The notes under the pieces were generated by a model. It ran no database searches and was not told the DNA's origin. It worked only from the letters and a program-made list of their open reading frames with translations. 64,000 nucleotides of DNA. Source: Labyrinthula sp. Ha (lineage: Eukaryota > Sar > Bigyra > Labyrinthulida > Labyrinthulaceae). Shown here piece by piece: positions 32,900 to 45,507 of this stretch. Each line of letters opens with the position of its first letter. The stretch's first letter is position 1. The stretch lies in NCBI GenBank assembly GCA_015227615.1, contig JAALGZ010000003.1:1302001-1366000 (forward strand), in the 5' to 3' direction. The position numbers and the translations under genes are program-made.

Positions 32900-35800
32900 T
32901 AAATAAGAGTAGCTTGGTAGCTTTAGGAAGCTAATCTTCGATTATAGGCGTAATCTTTATGTTGAGTTTGGTCACGATATTACTTAGTTCGTTCATGCCC
33001 TTCAAAACCATTATTAACTTTACCTACTTTTCCTACTAATCATAGACACTTGAATGAGGCTTGAAATAATATTGTAACCACAAAAAAACTGCGAGTAGAA
33101 GAAACTAAAATCTAAATTCAACGGCTTTAAGCACTTAATCTTTTATGAAATTGAGAAGTGCTATAGTTAATGAACAAGAAGAGTGAAATTCCCTAAAGGC
33201 GTAATAGCTTTGATAGTTCGCTGTTTCTAAGCTGAATTAAAATGACAATAATTTAGCAACCAGTCTATAAGACTAAGTTATACACCCTTTGGATTCTATA
33301 TGCCACTTTTTCTAATTGTTTTACGCAAAATTTCGCCTCACATTGAATCAATACATTCAGTATAACCTACAAGGGTTATGGTCTTTATTCGTGCCTTATT
33401 ATATTCCCAGCTATTAATACGACTGAGAGAGAAATAGCAGTTTTTGCTACAGTAACAGCGAATGAGAACTATTTAAGAGTAGTGAGTAGACTTAGCTTGC
33501 CAGAAATTAAGATGCACATTTATAGTGGTTAACCATTACACAAAGGCATTTCCCATCCCAAGAGTCAACACATTCTAAATAGTCCAGTTAAATGCAATAA
33601 TATAACAGCATAACAAAACATTTAGAATCAAATATGCAAAAGGCATTAATACACAAAAATATGGGTATTATAATTATTGATTCTTAAAAACCTTACCTAC
33701 ATAAATTAAGGAGTCACATAAAGGAGACCTAACTGAGTGCAACTAATTCCCCTCATGGATTTTAATTATATTTGCAGTTATTGATCCTGAAAGCGAGTTC
33801 TATAGTACAGAGGTTTTACCTGCTGAATCTAATAAAGAAGAATGGGACGCTGGAAAAGAAGATATTTCCAGGCCTCCGGACAATAGTATGATAGCAAAGA
33901 TTTTCCAGAAAGTTGGATACGAGTAGGATACGACAGACGGTGAGAAGGCAGGTAAGGGTGGTATGGGGATAAAGGTCGTTGAAAGATTCAGCAAGGTAAC
34001 ACGTCTTAGGAGTGATGGAAGCAGACTCAATAGTAACAAGAGAAGAACAGAAAAGAAGCTATATACAATAAGTTAGATTATGGATTCGTGTAACTAATAA
34101 GAAGCAAGAGTTATATTTCCACAAGTTTAAGAAGTAGAGCATTTACCGTGGTAAGGTTAAATCAGCTCAGAAAATATTTTACTTAGTAAGTGGATTATTT
34201 TGGAATATCAATAACATTTAAATTGAAGACCTTGAAGAAAGTTTATCAAATATTTAACATTATAAAAGATAGTTTGGGACAATTCCTGCAAGAGATCTTA
34301 AATCAATAAATTATAATCTTTATACTAGAGCTTAAGTGCTTATCTGAGCCATCTTAACTTAATTAAAGATCAGTAGAGCCGAATTGGAATTTCAAAATTT
34401 ACTGCAGAATATATCATTTGACAAATGAAAGGGTTTTGCACATAAGTATTTTGCAAGTTAATGAAGCTTGAATTTATTTAATAAGTATCGTGATCTGTTG
34501 TTGATAAAGACCCGAGATCTTTCTCCAGCTGCAAAAATAAGTTTATTAGACTTTTTCACTTTAATTTTCCTCTTCCTACATGAACGATGGATTAGCATTC
34601 ATAATTTAGAAAAATAGCGCTAATGAAGTGAATTTTGATCTGACTATGAATAAGAGGTTCGGGAGATTCATTCACATCGAATTGATATATTCTTGTTCTA
34701 GTGCTCAATAGATTATAACTAATGAAATGAACCCCAGCGGTTTTTTACAGGAGGTCTGAAATGTTCTATTCATTCTTTTCACCCTGTGAAAACCTCCATA
34801 AAATGATTATATGATCCGGAAAAAATTCAGAATAAGAATGGGTTGAACTCCTTTAGATCATTGTTTGAATGTATTCACATGCTGTAAGATTCAATTCTTG
34901 CTTAGGCTATTCTGTGAAGGGTTATATGGCTCAGTTTATCATTTGATTAAAAGCCATTATCAATAAGGATGATATGTTTAATAGAACATCTTTAAACTCT
35001 CGGTTTAGATGCATTCTTAATTATTATTGGTTAATTTTTAGGAACTTGCTGGGCCAGAGTCTTTGGTAGGAAAGCTAACCCTGGCCCCATGGGATTACAT
35101 ATTCATCATGCCCTTGAATAAGAAAATGCATAAATAAATTCAGTTATGCTGCACTTAGAACAATATTTAGTTGCAAAGGTAACAGCTGTTGGTACCAATT
35201 CCATTTCTGTAAAAATTCTAATGTTCTTAAACTATTTTTTCTATAGCTTCATTGAATTCAAACTGCCAAAAATTAATGTTCGAACTTAGCTTGACTATTG
35301 CTGAATTAAGGGAAGAAAAAATTATGTTAAATAACATTAATTAATAGCTAATATTGATTTAAGCAATTAAGCTTCAGCTTACTGCTACGTACACATCAGA
35401 ACAAGACTTTATTTGGAAGAACTTTCGCTCATTAAGATCCCTCTAAAGGAAGGCTCAGAAGCGACCGTTCTGCAGAGTCTTAGTTTCTGCAAGTAAAAAA
35501 AAAAAGTCAATAAAAATTAAAAAGCCTGATAGTCATAATTTTACTCTGCGCTAATTATGTGTTGGAAATCCAGTTTAGTTTCATAATAAAATGGGGTATC
35601 AGTTGTTCCTGTTGTGGATTATCCATGAGACTTTGAAGAAACCTCTTTGGCCTGATTTCAGGAATCCTAAATTTCACTTAGCTGTGTAGACCTACTTACC
35701 TTGCTTAAAGCAAATTTTTTCAAAGCGTCTTCTATTCTCATTGAAAGTTGATCCATACCCACGACGAGGGTGTAGTTCAATAAAAGTGTACCGGGGGAAA

Positions 35801-36213
35801 ACAGTATTGCACGTTAGACAGTACTATGATTTTCCTAGATTAGTATAGAATTGAAAATTGGGTAGCACTTAGTGCTAAACTGCGTTTAGATGCTTTGAAA
35901 TGGTCTTTATTTAACAATTCCTCTCTCCGTACAGTTTGAAAATACGATACAAAGAAAGGGCACAATAAATTAAATATATAGTTTCTATTGTAAAAACCAC
36001 CAATTCCCACAAAATCCATTGAATGCGTCACCTTAAAATATCTCTTCAAAAAGCAAGGGCTAATAATCGGTTATTAACATAGAGATAACAGATTCTTTAT
36101 TGTGGCATTATAAAATACAGAAAAAAGAGGATACTGAAACCCGTGCCAATTGTTACTGAATGCAATAACAAGAAACAACACGATATACTAATTTTGCCCA
36201 TGAACTACGATAT
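32900..36213. other. Gene-free AT-rich spacer
   Basis: About 3.3 kb without a convincing gene. It contains a short GC-richer patch at about 35045-35095 with a 7-bp inverted repeat, and a short open stretch near 33.79-33.93 kb that ends in a stop and matches nothing I know. Confidence 0.5.
35051..35087. repeat. GC-rich hairpin-capable patch in an AT-rich spacer
   Basis: GGGCCAG (35051-35057) and CTGGCCC (35081-35087) form a perfect 7-bp stem around a 23-nt loop, which has weaker pairing of its own (GGTAG with CTAACC). The base content stands out from its surroundings. It may be an RNA element or an eroded exon. Confidence 0.3.
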
Positions 36214-39200
36214 TCACTGAGAAATGGCTTCCAATAACTCCAAGTGCAACGTGTAAGCAGGCGTCATTCTCAAGCTTAGTCCTTTAGCACCAAATTCCTC
36301 AGTTTCGGTCACAACACCATATTTCGTCGTCAACATTTGTAAGAGTTCCATAGTGTCAATTGGAGCTAAGAGTTTTGAAACTCGTTCACATAGTACATCA
36401 GGGGATATCCCAGTCATAATGTTTGTAAGCACAAGATTCAAGAATAAATTATATATAGAAGAGTTTTCTGTTCCATCATTCAACTGCCATCGCCGTGGTA
36501 TAGCGTATTCTAGCTTAGTTAAGTCGAATTTACTAGCATCATAAACCAACTCGTCAAAAAGTAAATTTACCTTCGCCAACTTCGAACTCAACGCTGCTGG
36601 GATAGATTTCACTATGACCCATCTCAATCCATATTTTATATGCACAAGTCTATAGTGATTGATAAAAGGAACGCGCAGAACTTCTTTCAGCTTCAAGAAT
36701 CTCTTGAAGAGAGCCTCATTACCATGAAAATACTCTAATACCCGAGTTTCTTCAAGTCCTTGTTCTTTACATGCCTTAAGTCTTCGAAGTTCCTTTTCAA
36801 GCGACACAGCTCTTGTTTCATCTAGAAACTCCTTAAGTTTATGGGTAAATCCTGATTTTTCCCCTTTATCTTCAACGTCCATTACTTCTTTTTTTTTACA
36901 TTTTTCCAAGATGAAGCCGTGATTTTGATCATATTTATATAACTCAGTAGTTGATATAATTGGAGCCTGCTTATCTTCACCATCATGCTCACTGAACAAC
37001 TTCAACTTCTCACTGTGTTCTAACTTTTTGACCCCCTTTAAGCTGATCCTAACATTTCCTTCATAACTTTCAACAAGTCCTCTGAGCAACTCACCACCAA
37101 AGACTTGATGATCATCAAATTTACTCTTTTCAAAATCAGTAAAGTCGAAAGGCTCTGTTTTTGGAATTTCGGTTTTCTTATTAAGTTTGTCAAACTGATT
37201 TGTTGCAAAATAAGTTTTTAGTACATCAGCACCAAACTCTGCTTTTGAACTCTCACGAATTCTTTGAAAGAACTTTTCTCGAAGACATCCCTCGTGTAGC
37301 AGTGTTTCAACACTATTGCGCTTTACATGAAGACAGTCCGCAAGTTTTAGTTCTCTCATTCTCATTATCTCATTCTTAACCTGAGCTTTTTCAAAACCAA
37401 CTAATGCTAATTTGACTTCAGGAAGCGTGGGTTTATTTTTTCCACAAGCCAGCAAGGAAAAAACTCGTTCAAATACAAGATGTTTCCCAATATCTTTTCC
37501 ATCTCTATACATCCTCCTTTCTGACTGGTCACTGCGCTGCATCAGAAACCTTAGCTTATTTAGATTAGATTGGCCATATTTCTTCTTAAATTCTGTTGGA
37601 TCAGCAGATGAGAAGTACAACTGGATTAACTCTTCATTTTTCAATGCCATATTCAGTTCTGAAGATAAATCAACTTCATTCTGTTCAGAAGATATTTTCC
37701 TCTTTTTTAGTGAGCTTTGTTCATCCAGGGCATTAACTTCAGAAATACCCGAGAGCCGTGAAAGAGACCTACTTCTTGAGTGTTCCAGCAACATACCCCA
37801 TTGATTAGGATGAAAATGGGAGCCCCTTCCTTGAACAGCAAAAAATCTTTTATGGGCATAAAGTTTTCGAAACCTACGACTCGAATTAAGCTCAATCACA
37901 AGCAGTTTTATCCTTCTATAATACTCTATTATTTCTGTCTCTGTTCCAATATTCATTGAAGAAGTTTTCAAAATTTCACCTTTTTTAGGATCAATAGTTA
38001 GTGGCAGTAGAGCGCTTTTTTTGAGTTGATGAATATATATTAGTGCTGAGCTCTTATCACTCTCGACAGCAGTTACTTCCTCTAATATTCCCATATTTTT
38101 TAGTGTATTAACCATTCGTGAAACTGGTGCAGAAGGAGAAAGGACTTTTATAAAATCTTTGTTTGCTGCTAAGTAATCAACCACTTTAACCTTTTCTTCT
38201 GATAACTTAATTAGCTCTTGAAAATCATCCGCATGTAACTCATTTGCATGTTTAATTCCGAATATCCGAAAATATGTACTTAAGTCCAGTTGATTCCAAC
38301 TATTATGCAAATCCACTGCAACATTTTCTGAGGTGTTAGCTGTTTCATTTTCCAAGCTGTTAGACAATAGCGCACAATGAAACATACAAACCCTTTCCAT
38401 GAAACTCTTCATTTTAAAAGTAGCCTGAAATTTTGCTAACCAAGTATTAGCTAAGATATTATCAGCAGTACTCATTCTTGAGAACTCATCTATAGTCTGG
38501 ACAACTATACTACCAAATTTTATATCAGCCATTTCTTTAATTTCTTCCCATGAACTAAATCTCTTTACAATATTTTTCTGATCAATACTATTTTTTTTTT
38601 GGCCACTATTCAAAATAATATTTTCTCTACTGTATAAATTGTTTGAAAATTTTTCACTATTTTTGAATCTTTTACTCGTTCGTTGCTCCTTGAAAGCAAC
38701 ATATTTTTCTTGCTGCGAAGGATTTATATCTTCTGGATTCCACCAAACATCTATTACTTTAACTCCCCCAGTATCCGCCTTTGGTCCTTTCAGTTCTTCT
38801 CTGTTATAACCAAATTCACTCAAAAAAGAATATATTGTTCGTCTATCTTTTTTCTCTTGATAACCACTTTCTTTTTCAAACTGTCGTACAAAGGACAACA
38901 AATTGACTGAGTTAATTATATGAAACTCTTCAAAACAACTTTTCAAGTAATCTTTGTAACTTTTGATTCTTGGTGTTATAAACACTTCAGCATCATTATT
39001 CTGTTCTTTGAACATGTATTTTTTCCCCATTTGTGCTTTTTCACCAGGTTGTTTCATACTTATAACAGGCGATCCTTTTTTATCACTAAAGGCTGATATA
39101 TATTTATAAACAAACTTATAATGCAAACAAAACATGTGAGAAATTTCTTTCAGGGAGATTCCTTTCTTCTCAGGATCTAAACTTGCTGCTTTGATAACCT

Positions 39201-40443
39201 TCAAAAGCTGGTCATGGAAACTTTCTTCAATAATACTACCTCTTATTCTTTGATTTTTATACTTGAGCAGACAATCTTTGATCCCTTTATTCCATTCTCT
39301 TCTTTCTTTTATTTCAGCAAAATGAGAAGATGCTTCAATAGGTATATAATCCTTTCTTAGGGATATACAATAAACCACTTGAATATTCTTTTGCCTTTTC
39401 CTTTTTTTAGTGGGACTTTTTTTTAATTTTGCTACCTCTTCAACTTCAAAAAACTCTTCTGCTTCTTCTTTCAACTTTTTACTTGATGGCTTTTTGTAAT
39501 CAGCAGGAAGCAAGTTTATTTCCAATAAACTTTTTCTCTCCAACCAACGCTTCTCCAAATAAACTCTTAAACTACTTATCTTAACAACTCCAAATCTTTT
39601 TCCCAATCTAGCAGTCAGCAACCGAAACGCATCTGTAAAAACCAACGTATCAACCTCCAACTTATCCCAAAGAAATTTCATCATTTTAGTTAGCTCTTCC
39701 TTCAAAACAGGATAATGTTTAGAGCTTTTTGACCTAAAAAAATCAGATTCCTTATTTTCTGGTAAATAAGAACCAACTTTATTTTGTTTTAATTTTTGTT
39801 TTTCTTCATTTGTAAATAAACGGCTTAGGAAAACACGATTTTCATTTGCGTTAATCTTGTTTTTTTGTATTTGTTGAATTACTTTCACAACTAAATTTTG
39901 CTTTGCTAATCTTTTTACAACATAATTCGCAGTTATAGAATTTGCTTTTATTTTTGTATGCTTTAGATGATCCACAATTTCGTTCATTAAAACACCTTGT
40001 CTTCCAAAGGTTGCTACAAATTTAAGGATAGTCAAAGAACTGTCTGGAATAAAAGGAACATTTGCCAAACCTAAATAATAAGCGCGTGTTTCTTTGCAAA
40101 CATCAAGAAATATATTATTTGAACCCAGTACTTTCTCCAGTGGCGTTGAAGTTATGTCATGAAAAGAAATTTCTTTAATCTGCTCCTTTTCAACTCGATC
40201 GAAAAGTTTGAAATTTTTTGTCTTTATCGCTTCCACCAAGAATAATTTCCAAGAAAGATTTATAATTTTGTGATCCTTAAAATGAAAAGATTGTAAAGCA
40301 AGTTTTTCATAGAGTTGTTTTGGAGTAATTAGAGAGGTTTGACTTGTATAATGTAAGGAAAGAACTTCAACTACCTTGTCCAAAAGAAATAAAGTAATAG
40401 GTTTCCCATCTTGATCTTCTGGCCAAGGATGGTTATCTTTCAT
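36214..40443 (-). CDS. TFIIIC largest-subunit-like protein (B-block binding, tau138/GTF3C1 type)
   Basis: 1409 residues, intronless. The first true ATG is at 40443. The N-terminal third has a winged-helix segment, LTILKFVATFGRQGVLMNEI ... KANSITANYVVKRLAKQNLVVKV, which fits the B-block-binding TFIIIC domain. More helix-rich wings follow. Near the C-terminus, VPFINHYRLVHIKYGLRWVI resembles the conserved 'LRxVxxxYxxxW' stretch of GTF3C1/tau138 proteins. Nuclear localisation is supported by basic clusters (SPTKKRKRQK near residue 350; LKKRKISSE in the middle). TFIIIC binds the internal B box of tRNA genes and recruits TFIIIB and RNA polymerase III. The family is poorly conserved, so the assignment rests on fold pattern, length and these two segments. 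Other large winged-helix nuclear proteins are possible. Confidence 0.55.
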   Translation of the reverse strand: MKDNHPWPEDQDGKPITLFLLDKVVEVLSLHYTSQTSLITPKQLYEKLALQSFHFKDHKIINLSWKLFLVEAIKTKNFKLFDRVEKEQIKEISFHDITSTPLEKVLGSNNIFLDVCKETRAYYLGLANVPFIPDSSLTILKFVATFGRQGVLMNEIVDHLKHTKIKANSITANYVVKRLAKQNLVVKVIQQIQKNKINANENRVFLSRLFTNEEKQKLKQNKVGSYLPENKESDFFRSKSSKHYPVLKEELTKMMKFLWDKLEVDTLVFTDAFRLLTARLGKRFGVVKISSLRVYLEKRWLERKSLLEINLLPADYKKPSSKKLKEEAEEFFEVEEVAKLKKSPTKKRKRQKNIQVVYCISLRKDYIPIEASSHFAEIKERREWNKGIKDCLLKYKNQRIRGSIIEESFHDQLLKVIKAASLDPEKKGISLKEISHMFCLHYKFVYKYISAFSDKKGSPVISMKQPGEKAQMGKKYMFKEQNNDAEVFITPRIKSYKDYLKSCFEEFHIINSVNLLSFVRQFEKESGYQEKKDRRTIYSFLSEFGYNREELKGPKADTGGVKVIDVWWNPEDINPSQQEKYVAFKEQRTSKRFKNSEKFSNNLYSRENIILNSGQKKNSIDQKNIVKRFSSWEEIKEMADIKFGSIVVQTIDEFSRMSTADNILANTWLAKFQATFKMKSFMERVCMFHCALLSNSLENETANTSENVAVDLHNSWNQLDLSTYFRIFGIKHANELHADDFQELIKLSEEKVKVVDYLAANKDFIKVLSPSAPVSRMVNTLKNMGILEEVTAVESDKSSALIYIHQLKKSALLPLTIDPKKGEILKTSSMNIGTETEIIEYYRRIKLLVIELNSSRRFRKLYAHKRFFAVQGRGSHFHPNQWGMLLEHSRSRSLSRLSGISEVNALDEQSSLKKRKISSEQNEVDLSSELNMALKNEELIQLYFSSADPTEFKKKYGQSNLNKLRFLMQRSDQSERRMYRDGKDIGKHLVFERVFSLLACGKNKPTLPEVKLALVGFEKAQVKNEIMRMRELKLADCLHVKRNSVETLLHEGCLREKFFQRIRESSKAEFGADVLKTYFATNQFDKLNKKTEIPKTEPFDFTDFEKSKFDDHQVFGGELLRGLVESYEGNVRISLKGVKKLEHSEKLKLFSEHDGEDKQAPIISTTELYKYDQNHGFILEKCKKKEVMDVEDKGEKSGFTHKLKEFLDETRAVSLEKELRRLKACKEQGLEETRVLEYFHGNEALFKRFLKLKEVLRVPFINHYRLVHIKYGLRWVIVKSIPAALSSKLAKVNLLFDELVYDASKFDLTKLEYAIPRRWQLNDGTENSSIYNLFLNLVLTNIMTGISPDVLCERVSKLLAPIDTMELLQMLTTKYGVVTETEEFGAKGLSLRMTPAYTLHLELLEAISQ

Positions 40444-43400
40444 CTCCAAATATTTTTCTTATAATATCTAACAGCTGGGCAGAATATCAAATAGTTTGAA
40501 TATATCAGAATTGAACACAGGCTCTTTCAGTTTTCTTGGCGGAAAATAAAAACGACTTCAATTCGATGGAGGTGTGGTAATGCACCACTCGAATGTACGT
40601 TTCATCGTTTGTGAATTGTACGAAAGGCAGCTCGAACAATCTGTAGATATGTGATACTTAATATAGATAACAAGTGAATTGGTTATGTCAAAAATAACTA
40701 TTTTGGGAAAGAAACAATGTTTAACTAGAATGGCTAATAACAAGAGGTCCAAATTTCACAATTTCGTCTACTTAGAGTTCTCTATAGGAAAACACCAAAT
40801 CACTAGAGACCTAAGTATAGTCAACTAGTAACAAAAGCAATCATATAAGAGTTAAAACTTAAAAATTGGATACTAGAGGTTAACAATTTTATTCTCTTAA
40901 GCTAAAGTACATTAATTAGGCGACTGAAGCATTAGTAAGAACGAATTTTGAGCTTAGAAACCTCAATAGCTAGCGCTAATTAGCTCAGTTACAAACAACA
41001 AGACTAAACCCATTTGTTTCTTCATAAATTATGTACACACCAGGAAATTCATTATACATCAGCTAGTAAGCAGCTAACAAAGGAGGTACTTGAGCAGTTA
41101 AAGAGACTAAAATGAATCCAATTAAATAAGTAAAACAACATCTGTGAAGCTAAGTGCATTTATTGCATTTCTTAACCTTTCATATTTTTTAAGATTCAGA
41201 AGAGAATAGTGCTGTGGAGATAAACTATTTCCAGTTAAGATCAACTACCACTAAAATAAAGCTGCAAGTAAATAAAAGGCAGCAGACACTATAGCCACAA
41301 TATTCTATATTCGTTCTATACTCTACCTTCGCTCATTTTTTTGTGTATCAAGAAATTTTTCATTCGTGAGTTCACTTATAATACGTATTCCTAAGGACAA
41401 CTGAGATTTTTGACATCGGTTTTTTTCTATGCCAAATGTACTAAACCTCTTGAGGAATTCTTAGACTAAAAACACTTGTAGAAGAATAATAGTCAGTCCA
41501 TCATGCACATAGAAACCTTCGTCTTTCTATTCTTTGTAAATTTTATTTTCACCCAGATAATAATGTCATATATCTCTTAGAATATAAGTACAAGATTAAA
41601 CTAACTTAGAAAAAATGTACGTAACAGTTTCATACAAAGACACCGCTGATTAATTTGTCAACTGTATTGTAACAACCGTATGAATGATGCTTACTCATTT
41701 TCTCATTAATTATTCGCACATGTCTATTTAGTATTTCCCAAGTAAAAATTTTTCCTTTCAAGTAGTCACAGGTAAAGCTCGACTACTTGTATAATATCTT
41801 TTCCTGAAGGTGGTAAAGTTCAGAAAAGCTTAATACCTAAACTTTCCTTCAATCTTAATCCCTTTTTAACGAGAAGTAAATAACATTTTTGCCAGATTCT
41901 TACTACTGCTCAACTTACTAAAACCATGAGAGTCATCAGATGACCTCCCATATTATTGTTCTGAATCATTTTTCAATGAGTAAACTTGAGTTACGAACAT
42001 AAATATTTATTTTTAACTTTTTATTGAAGGTGTTTTAGATAATTTGGTTAAATAAAACCAAAGTATAGTCAATGCTTAAGAAAACTTATATGAAGAATCA
42101 TCTAGATGCCCTTCGTGTTATCCAAAATATATATTCCTAGAAACATACTTAAGTCTGTTCTTTCATCGTGAGGTTCTTATGAACCTGTATAAGCCATGTA
42201 TTGCTGTGTTGTATTGCACCAGTTTTGCTTTTAAATTACGAGGTTTACACTTTAGTAAATTACTGTACATATATAATTTATATCTATTTAATCTTTGAGC
42301 TTGTTTCTGTCAAATTCATTTGTCTATCAATTCACAAGACAGACGAGTTATGCAAGTGTATAGTCGAACGGCATTTCCCTCTTGATGACTCCTTACACCA
42401 CCATACAAATTTAACAGAAGCCTACTTGATTTTTAGTAGGGGCCTAAAAACTAAATCGATTATTTTTGCCGATTACAGCGGTATTAAGGCTCCGATCATA
42501 CAAGATTTAGAAACCAGTTTAATCAAATGAAAATATTACCTTGATCTCATAAATTTTGTGCCATGAACAAATACCGAAAGCTATTGCTATTATAGATGCT
42601 ATCTACTTCTCGACAAAGAATTTCTGAAGAAAACACGTGCAAGATAGACTTTTCTTTTCTCGGATATTCGAATTCTATTTTTCTGTTCAAGGAGTATATC
42701 TACATGAAACCAACAAAAAGGATTTATGGTTCTTGTTTTAAAATCATGTTGCTTCGCTAAGGACGTTCATCGTTTTCCCCTTATTTCAGTCCTTAGATTC
42801 ATGAATGTTTGGATATCCATCTCAACAAAACTCCTTCTAAAATTCATTATAGAGGTTTTGAATTACATTGCTTTGAATTCTTTAGTTGTACTATCAATTT
42901 TGTTTGGCAATAGAATTTACTGCACGCAACAGATCTGGGAATATATATATATTAAGGTAAATTTCTGGTTTGATTTCAGACTCAGAATATTTGGAATCTT
43001 TTGATCACACGAATGAACTTCGTTGTGTCTGTAAACAACTGTTTTATGAAGACAAAAAAACATGATCTGGTATCATAGATATCCCAGCTAAACAAACCTA
43101 AATAATTTATAAAGTGCGTTTAACCGCGCTAAGGAGAAGACAAATTGGCAGATATTTGGGAAGCATCACTTTCAACCAGAATTTCAACTAGGTAACTGTT
43201 GAAAAAATACAAGCACTATCAGCATTAACGAGCCCGTAGGATTTATATCTTAAGGGGAATGTAACAGTACTACATTCAGCCCAGATCAAGGATATTAACG
43301 AAAAAGATACCTTGTAGCGCCAATCCCTATAAGAATAAGTTATTTCTAGGATTGAGAAAACCTTATTGGTAGTTTTGCTTAATTGCGAGCCGTTATTCCC

Positions 43401-45507
43401 TTTTCCTCTGTATATTCTCCTACATCTAAGACTAGACTCTTACTATACTGAGCTTGCATAGCTCCCTGTTAATCAAATGGTGAATTTGTATCCTTTGTAG
43501 GTAACTGAAATAATATGTTGTAAGCTATGAGCTGAGCATGTTCCTAAAATGTTATATTTCAGTGACACAGCTCCAAAACTAAGCTATTGTTAATTATGCT
43601 TAGCTTGTCACCATGGTACTGTAATTATACTTGTCATTGAGTTACCAAAGTCAATGTGGTGGCTCTACTAACTCCTATGATTAAACCAGGAATAACATTA
43701 AACACAAATGGATAGGGAAAATAATTCTACCCAGTCAAAGTAGATCGTGCTTATGAATCTCAAAGATTTTGTACCTAAGGAATTCATAGCGAACTGGCCT
43801 CAACATTTGGCTTCCTTGGCAGATCTTAAAGTAGACAAATAAGAGCGAACATTAGTATGCAAACAACCTGAATGTAAAGTATATGAAACGAGAAAATAAG
43901 GGTAGAGTTCAAATTTGGAATTTAAGTATGGTTGTGTACTAGCTATTACCTTTTCATAACATGTGTCACGGAATTTATATTTCCTAACAAACTTTAAAGA
44001 GCGCTAACATGCCAATAAGGTCATTCAAATAGCTAAGTTTATTTTCTTTGATAATTTAATAATTTGATAGAAAACGTGTTGAAATAAAATAGAAACTTTC
44101 CAACATATGAGTTCCTATTCTTAGCAGAAGGACAGGGTAATCTAATAAGCGATATTGATGAAGTAATTGCTCAGAGTAAATACTATTCTTTCATGAATCC
44201 TGGATAATGTGACTGTGTTGGTTTTATAATTAATAAGCAATATAATCACAATAATACTAGGGAAAATAAGAAATAGTTCCAAATGTGAACATAGAAAAAT
44301 GTAAAAGGCGTTGGGTTCGCCATGGCGATTCTCTTTGAAGCAAGCTTTACTTGATATTTGCGTCGTTCTTCCTTTATGCTCTAGCTTAACAAAATAAAAG
44401 CTTTGTGACATGAAAACTACAATTTTAATGAATACAAAAACTGCTTATAAAACAAATTTCTTGGAAACAGCTTCAATGGAATATTCGTTACCCTTAGCCT
44501 ATCTTTCACTCTTAACTTCAAGGAGAATTGCCCGGATTTAATGGAACTGGAAACCCTAAGAACTCAGAACTTGTTTCCATACTATTAAAATGGTTATAAA
44601 TACTTGTTACCAACTATACTTGTATACTCTCAAGGAGCAAATTCATTGGATACTTGTAGTTTCTGTTTCTACAAAAACCAGTCTCGGTGGATACACAAAA
44701 TAAGGAAATGAAATTTACCCAAAATTTTGCTCATATGGAAAGTCAATAATCTACAAATGCAACAAGACTCAGATAATTAAGAATAATGCAAAAGCAAAGG
44801 GTATATCTATTGTTAAATGGTGATGAAGATGATCATTATCAACTCTTGAATCGAAGTTTTTTACTCTAACCCTAATCTTTATTGAATTTTATTCAATTCT
44901 TTATTTCTATCACCTTTTCTCTTTGTAGTTTGATGATAACTTCAAACAAACCCACTTCGAAAACCATGTTTGTTAGATGGTATGATATTAAGTAGCGACT
45001 GCGCTACTGGTTTATCAAGTGTTTTCTCACAAACCATCTTTTTTTCTGAGCCATTATTTTTTAGGCAATTATAAATCCCAGAAAAAACTCTTGTGATCAA
45101 CAAACGATTACTAACTTGAACCAAGATTTTGTTTTTAGTTCATTGCTGCCACGAATAATATTTTTTGTCATTTTATGATCTTTCTAAGCATATATCCTGA
45201 GAAAGAAATCAGACCCGTATGCTATTGAACTCTAGTCACTGCCCATCAAAGTTTATTAAACAAGTACTGGATTTGAAAAATAACATCCGGGATGTATAAA
45301 AATTAATTCCTCTGCTCTTTCCTCATTTCCTTTCTATATTTATCTAAGTTTATCATTATGCTGCTTAATAAGTATATTTCTGAGTTCAGATAGTTTTGAA
45401 GTGTATTCTTGTCTTTGGCCATATGGCCCTATTGTAGTCACAGTCAAAACACTCCAAGATAAGTTTGAAAAAGTATCCTGAAAAAGAAGAACGCGATATA
45501 AAGAAAA
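40444..45507. other. 5-kb AT-rich gene desert
   Basis: No supported gene. The longest frame (42201-42530) has no ATG at its start and matches nothing. I see no tRNA boxes, tandem repeats or transposon protein remains. It must contain the promoters of the divergently placed TFIIIC-like and SCOT genes. Confidence 0.5.

Noticed and set aside
42201-42530. 109-codon open frame in the desert
   Set aside because: It begins with TTG, has no recognisable domain and lies in DNA of ordinary spacer composition.
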